From NCBI RefSeq assembly GCF_022965805.1, contig NW_027331706.1, positions 62,001 through 126,000 on the forward strand: a stretch of DNA of 64,000 bases. Direction: 5' to 3'. This document shows positions 59,849 through 64,000 of the stretch, one piece after another (positions within the stretch are counted from its first letter, which is position 1; each line of letters starts with the position of its first letter). The notes below the pieces were generated by a model. That model saw nothing but the letters and a program-made list of their open reading frames with translations, was not told the DNA's origin and did no database searches. The stretch is from Primulina eburnea. Taxonomy: Eukaryota > Streptophyta > Magnoliopsida > Lamiales > Gesneriaceae. The position numbers were made by a program, and so were the translations under genes.

Positions 59849-62800
59849 AAAGTAATCCAAAAATAGAATCCCTCCCCTTCTTAGTCCTAGGCAACCCCAA
59901 AATAAAGTGCATAGAAATGTCAATCCAAGTTCTTTTAAAGAATAGCACGCAAAAGTGTTCCCAAAGTTCTATTTACAACTTCAGTTTGTCCATCCGTTTG
60001 AGGATGACAAGTAGTATATTACAACAATATTGAGCAAAGTTTAGCCCATAAAGTAATCCTAAAATTGAATCCCTCCCCTTCTTAGTCCTAGGCAACCCCA
60101 AAATAAAGTGCATAGAAATGTCAGTCCAAGTTCTTTTAAGAATAGCACGCAAAAGTGTTCCAAAGTTCTATTTACAACTTCAGTTTGTCCATCCGTTTGA
60201 GGATGACAAGTAGTAGATTACAACTTTATTGTGCAAAGTTTAGCCCATAAAGTAATCCATAAATAGAATCCCTCCCCTTCTTAGTCCTAGGCAACCCCAA
60301 AATAGAGTGCATAGAAATGTCAGTCCAAGTTCTTTTCAGAATAGCACGCAAAAGTGTTCTCAAAGTTCTATTTACAACTTCAGTTTGTCCATCCGTTTGA
60401 GGATGACAAGTAGTAGATTACAACTTTATTGTGCAAAGTTTAGCCCATAAGGTAATCCATAAATAGAATCCCTCCGCTTCTTAGTCCTAAGCAACCCCAA
60501 AATAAAGTCCATAGAAATGTCAGTCCAAGTTCTTTTTAAGAGTAGCACGCAAAAGTGTTCTCAAAGTTCTATTTACAACTTCAAATTGTCCATCCGTTTG
60601 AGAATGACAAGTAGTAGATTACAACAATATTGAGCAAAGTTTAGCCCATAAAGTAATCTATAAATGGACTGACATAAAGTAATCCATAAAGAGAATCCCT
60701 CCTCTTCTTAGTCCTAGGCAACCCCAAAATAAAGTCCATAGAAATGTCAATCCAAGTTCTTTTTAAGAATAGCACGCAAAAGTGTTCCCAAAGTTCTATA
60801 GACAACTTCTGTTTGTCCATCCGTTTGAGGTTGACAAGTAGTAGATTACAACAATATGGAGCAAAGTTTAGCCCATAAAGTAATCCAAAAATAAAATCTC
60901 TCCCCTTCTTAGTCCTAGGCAACCCAAAATAAAGTCCATAGAAATGTCAGTCCAAGTTCTTTTTAAGAATAGTACGCAAAAGTGTTCTCAAAGTTCTATT
61001 TTCAACTTCAGTTTGTCCATCCGTTTGAGGATGACAAGTAGTAGATTACAACAATATTGAGCAAAGTTTAGCCCATAAAGTAATCCAAAAATAGAATCCC
61101 TCCCCTTCTTAGTCCTAGGCAACCTCAAAATAAAGTGCATAGAAATTTCAATCCAAGTTCTTTTTAAGAATAGCACGCAAAAGTGTTCTCAAAGTTCTAT
61201 TTACAACTTCAGTTTGTCCATCCGTTCGAGGATGACAAGTAGTATATTACAACAATATTGAGCAAAGTTTAGCCCATAAAGTAATCCTAAAATAGAATCC
61301 CTCCCCTTCTTAGTCCTAGGCAACCCTAAAATAAAGTGCATAGAAATGTCAGTCCAAGTTCTTTTAAGAATGGCACGCAAAAGTGTTCCCAAAGTTCTAT
61401 TTACAACTTCAGTTTGTCCATCCGTTTGAGGATGACAAGTAGTAGATTACAACTTTATTGTGCAAAGTTTAGCCCATAAAGTAATCCATAAATAGAATCC
61501 CTCCCTTTCTTAGTCCTAGGCAACCCCAAAAATAAAATGCATAGGAATGTCAGTCCAAGTTCTTTAAGAATAGCACGCAAAGTGTTCTCAAAGTTCTATT
61601 ACAACTTCAGTTTGTCCATCGTTTGAGGATGACAAGTAGTAGATTACAATTTTATTGTGCAAAGTTAGCCCATAAAGTAATCCATAAATAGATCCCTCCC
61701 CATCTTAGTCCTAGGCAACCCCAAAATAAAGTCCATAGAAATGTCAGTCCAAGTTCTTTTTAAGAGTAGCACGCAAAAGTGTTCTCAAAGTTCTATTTAC
61801 AACTTCAGTTTGTCCATCCGTTTGAGGTATGACAAGTAGTAGATTACAACAATTATGGAGCAAGTTTAGCCCATAAAGTCATCCCCACTACAATCCTCCC
61901 TAAGGCAACCCCAAATAATTCCATAGAAATGTTAACTTCAGTTTGTCCATCCGTTTGAGGTTGACAAGTAGTAGATTACAACAATATGGAGCAAAGTTTA
62001 GCCCATAAAGTAATCCAAAAATAAAATCCCTCCCCTTCTTAGTCCAAGGCAACCCCAAAATAAAGTCCATAGAAATGTCAGTCCAAGTTCTTTTTAAGAA
62101 CAGCACGCAAAATTATTCTCAAAGTTCTATTTACAACTTCTGTTGTCCATCCGTTTGAGGATGAAAAGTAGTAGATTACAACAATATTGAGCTGTGTTTA
62201 GCCCATAAAGTAATCCAAAAATAGAATCCCTCCCCTTCTTAGTCCTAGACAACCCCAAAATAAAGTGCATAGAAATGTCAGTCCAAGTTCTTTTAAGAAT
62301 AGCACGCAAAAGTGTTCTCAAAGTTCTATTTACAACTTCAGTTTGTCCATCTGTTTGAGGATGACAAGTAGTAGATTACAACTTTATTGTGCAAAGTTTT
62401 GTCCATAAAGTAATCCATAAATAGAATCCCTCCCCTTCTTAGTCCTAGACAACCCCAAAATAAATCCATAGAAATGTCAGTCCAAGTTCTTTTTAAGAGT
62501 AGCACGCAAAAGTGTTCTCAAAGTTCTATTTACAACTTCAGTTTGTCCATCCGTTTGAGGATGACAAGTAGTAGATTACAACAATATTGAGCAAAGTTTA
62601 GCCCATAAAGTAATCTATAAATGGACTGACATAAAGTAATCCATAAATAGAATCCCTCCCCTTCTTAGTCCTAGGCAACCCCAAAATAAAGTCCATAGAA
62701 ATGTCAATCCAAGTTCTTTTTAAGAATAGCACGCAAAAGTGTTCCCAAAGTTCTATTGACAACTTCAGTTTGTCCATCCGTTTGAGGTTGACAAGTAGTA

Positions 62801-64000
62801 GATTACAACAATATGGAGCAAAGTTTAGCCCATAAAGTAATCCAAAAATAAAATCCCTCCCCTTCTTAGTCCTAGGCAACCCCAAAATAAATTCCATAGA
62901 AATGTCAGTCCAAGTTCTTTTTAAGAATAGCACGCAAAAGTGTTCTCAAAGTTCTATTTACAACTTCAGTTTGTCCATCCGTTTGAGGATGACAAGTAGT
63001 AGATTACAACTTTATTGTGCAAAGTTTAGCCCATAAAGTAATCCATAAATAGAATTCATCCCCTTTTTAGTCCTAGGCAACCCCAAAATAAAGTCCATAG
63101 AAATGTCAGTCCAAGTTCTTTTTAAGAATAGCACGCAAAAGTGTTCTCAAAGTTCTATTTACAACTTCAGTTTGTCCATCCGTTTGAGGATGAGAAGTAG
63201 TAGATTACAACAATATTGAGCAAAGTTTAGCCCATAAAGTAATCTATAAATGGACTGACATAAAGTAATCCATAAAGAGAATCCCTCCCTTTCTTAGTCC
63301 TAGGCAACCCCAAAATAAGGTCCATAGAAATGTCAATCCAAGTTCTTTTTAAGAATAGCACGCAAAAGTGTTCCCAAAGTTCTATTGACAACTTCAGTTT
63401 GTCCATCCGTTTGAGGTTGACAAGTAGTAGATTACAACAATATGGAGCAAAGTTTAGCCCATAAAGTAATCCAAAAATAAAATCCCTCCCCTTCTTAGTC
63501 CTAGGCAACCCCAAAATAAAGTCCATAGAAATGTAAGTCCAAGTTCTTTTTAAGAATAGCACGCAAAAGTGTTCTCAAAGTTCTATTTACAACTTCAGTT
63601 TGTCCATCCGTTTGAGGATGACAAGTAGTAGGTTACAACAATATTGAGCAAAGTTTAGCCCATAAAGTAATCCAAAAATAGAATCCCTCCCCTTCTTAGT
63701 CCTAGGCAACCCCAAAATAAAGTCTATAGAAATGTCAATCCAAGTTCTTTTTAAGAATAGCACGCAAAAGTGTTCTCAAAGTTCTATTTACAACTTCAGT
63801 TTGTCCATCCGTTTGAGGATGACAAGTAGTAGATTACAACAATATTGAGCAAAGTTTAGCCCATAAAGTAATCCAAAAATAGAATCCCTCCCCTTCTTAG
63901 TCCTAGGCAACCCCAAAATAAAGTGCATAGAAATGTCAATCCAAGTTCTTTTTAAGAATAGCACGCAAAAGTGTTCTCAAAGTTCTATTTACAACTTCAG
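59849..64000 (-). repeat. Integrase-derived satellite, right arm (~20 copies)
   Basis: Same ~201 bp unit and orientation as the left arm, continuing past the window edge. The 26-bp insertion variant occurs near 60663, 62627 and 63247. Around 61540-61935 units are eroded: several single-base losses, then a unit cut to about 60 bp (CATCCCCACTACAATCC...). ORFs of 62-111 codons are by-products of the period. Confidence 0.93.

Noticed and set aside
1..64000. Host protein-coding genes, tRNA or rRNA genes
   Set aside because: Every long frame is explained by Ty3/gypsy gag or pol, an LTR or the satellite; no tRNA- or rRNA-like sequence was recognised by eye.

Overview
This 64 kb window looks like flowering-plant nuclear heterochromatin, probably a eudicot. 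It holds Ty3/gypsy LTR retrotransposons nested in one another and in a tandem satellite. I see no host gene, tRNA, rRNA or CRISPR array. The pol domains and the C-terminal chromodomain resemble the Tekay/Del chromovirus group (recognised from memory of the family, no search run).

Layout. 1-2715 is a truncated minus-strand element (G). 2716-13190 and 59849-64000 are two arms of one satellite array with a ~201 bp unit, itself made of two non-adjacent pieces of a chromovirus integrase gene. The arms are separated by one insertion, element A (13191-59848, minus, TSD aaagt). Inside A sits B (16750-55941, minus, TSD gatct). Inside B sit three independent insertions: F (21064-28375, minus, TSD tctct), E (29805-45723, plus, TSD gataa) and C (46865-54821, minus, TSD atcaa). 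Inside E's gag sits D (32584-39985, minus, TSD tattg). All six five-base target duplications can be read, so the insertion order satellite > A > B > (F, E, C) and E > D is fixed by the sequence. Hand comparison of LTR pairs suggests roughly 0.3 to 1% divergence for each element, so all are recent.

How the parts relate. E is the only element with protease, RT, RNase H, integrase and chromodomain all recognisable, but it has two frameshifts, D in its gag, and a deletion of its U5 end and primer-binding site. F has a long gag-pol frame but lacks the protease and part of the integrase. A, B, C and D form a related non-autonomous lineage. They share E-like LTR ends, primer site, polypurine tract and structured elements, and carry a gag frame (intact in C and D, stopped in B, deleted in A), while pol is decayed. 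In all four the protease motif D-T-G-A reads (Y or C)-T-N-A, and the codon at E's gag ATG is GTA or ATA. Their near-identical LTRs and clean TSDs imply recent mobilisation in trans.

Most unusual signals: (1) a satellite built from a rearranged integrase core; (2) a gag-keeping, protease-dead lineage that has kept transposing; (3) subfamily-specific arrays of short motifs (self-complementary in all but one) placed just upstream of the LTR TATA box; (4) stem-loops in the LTR and beside the polypurine tract with paired base changes; (5) two short blocks inside decayed pol that stayed nearly invariant in A-D, suggesting cis-acting roles.
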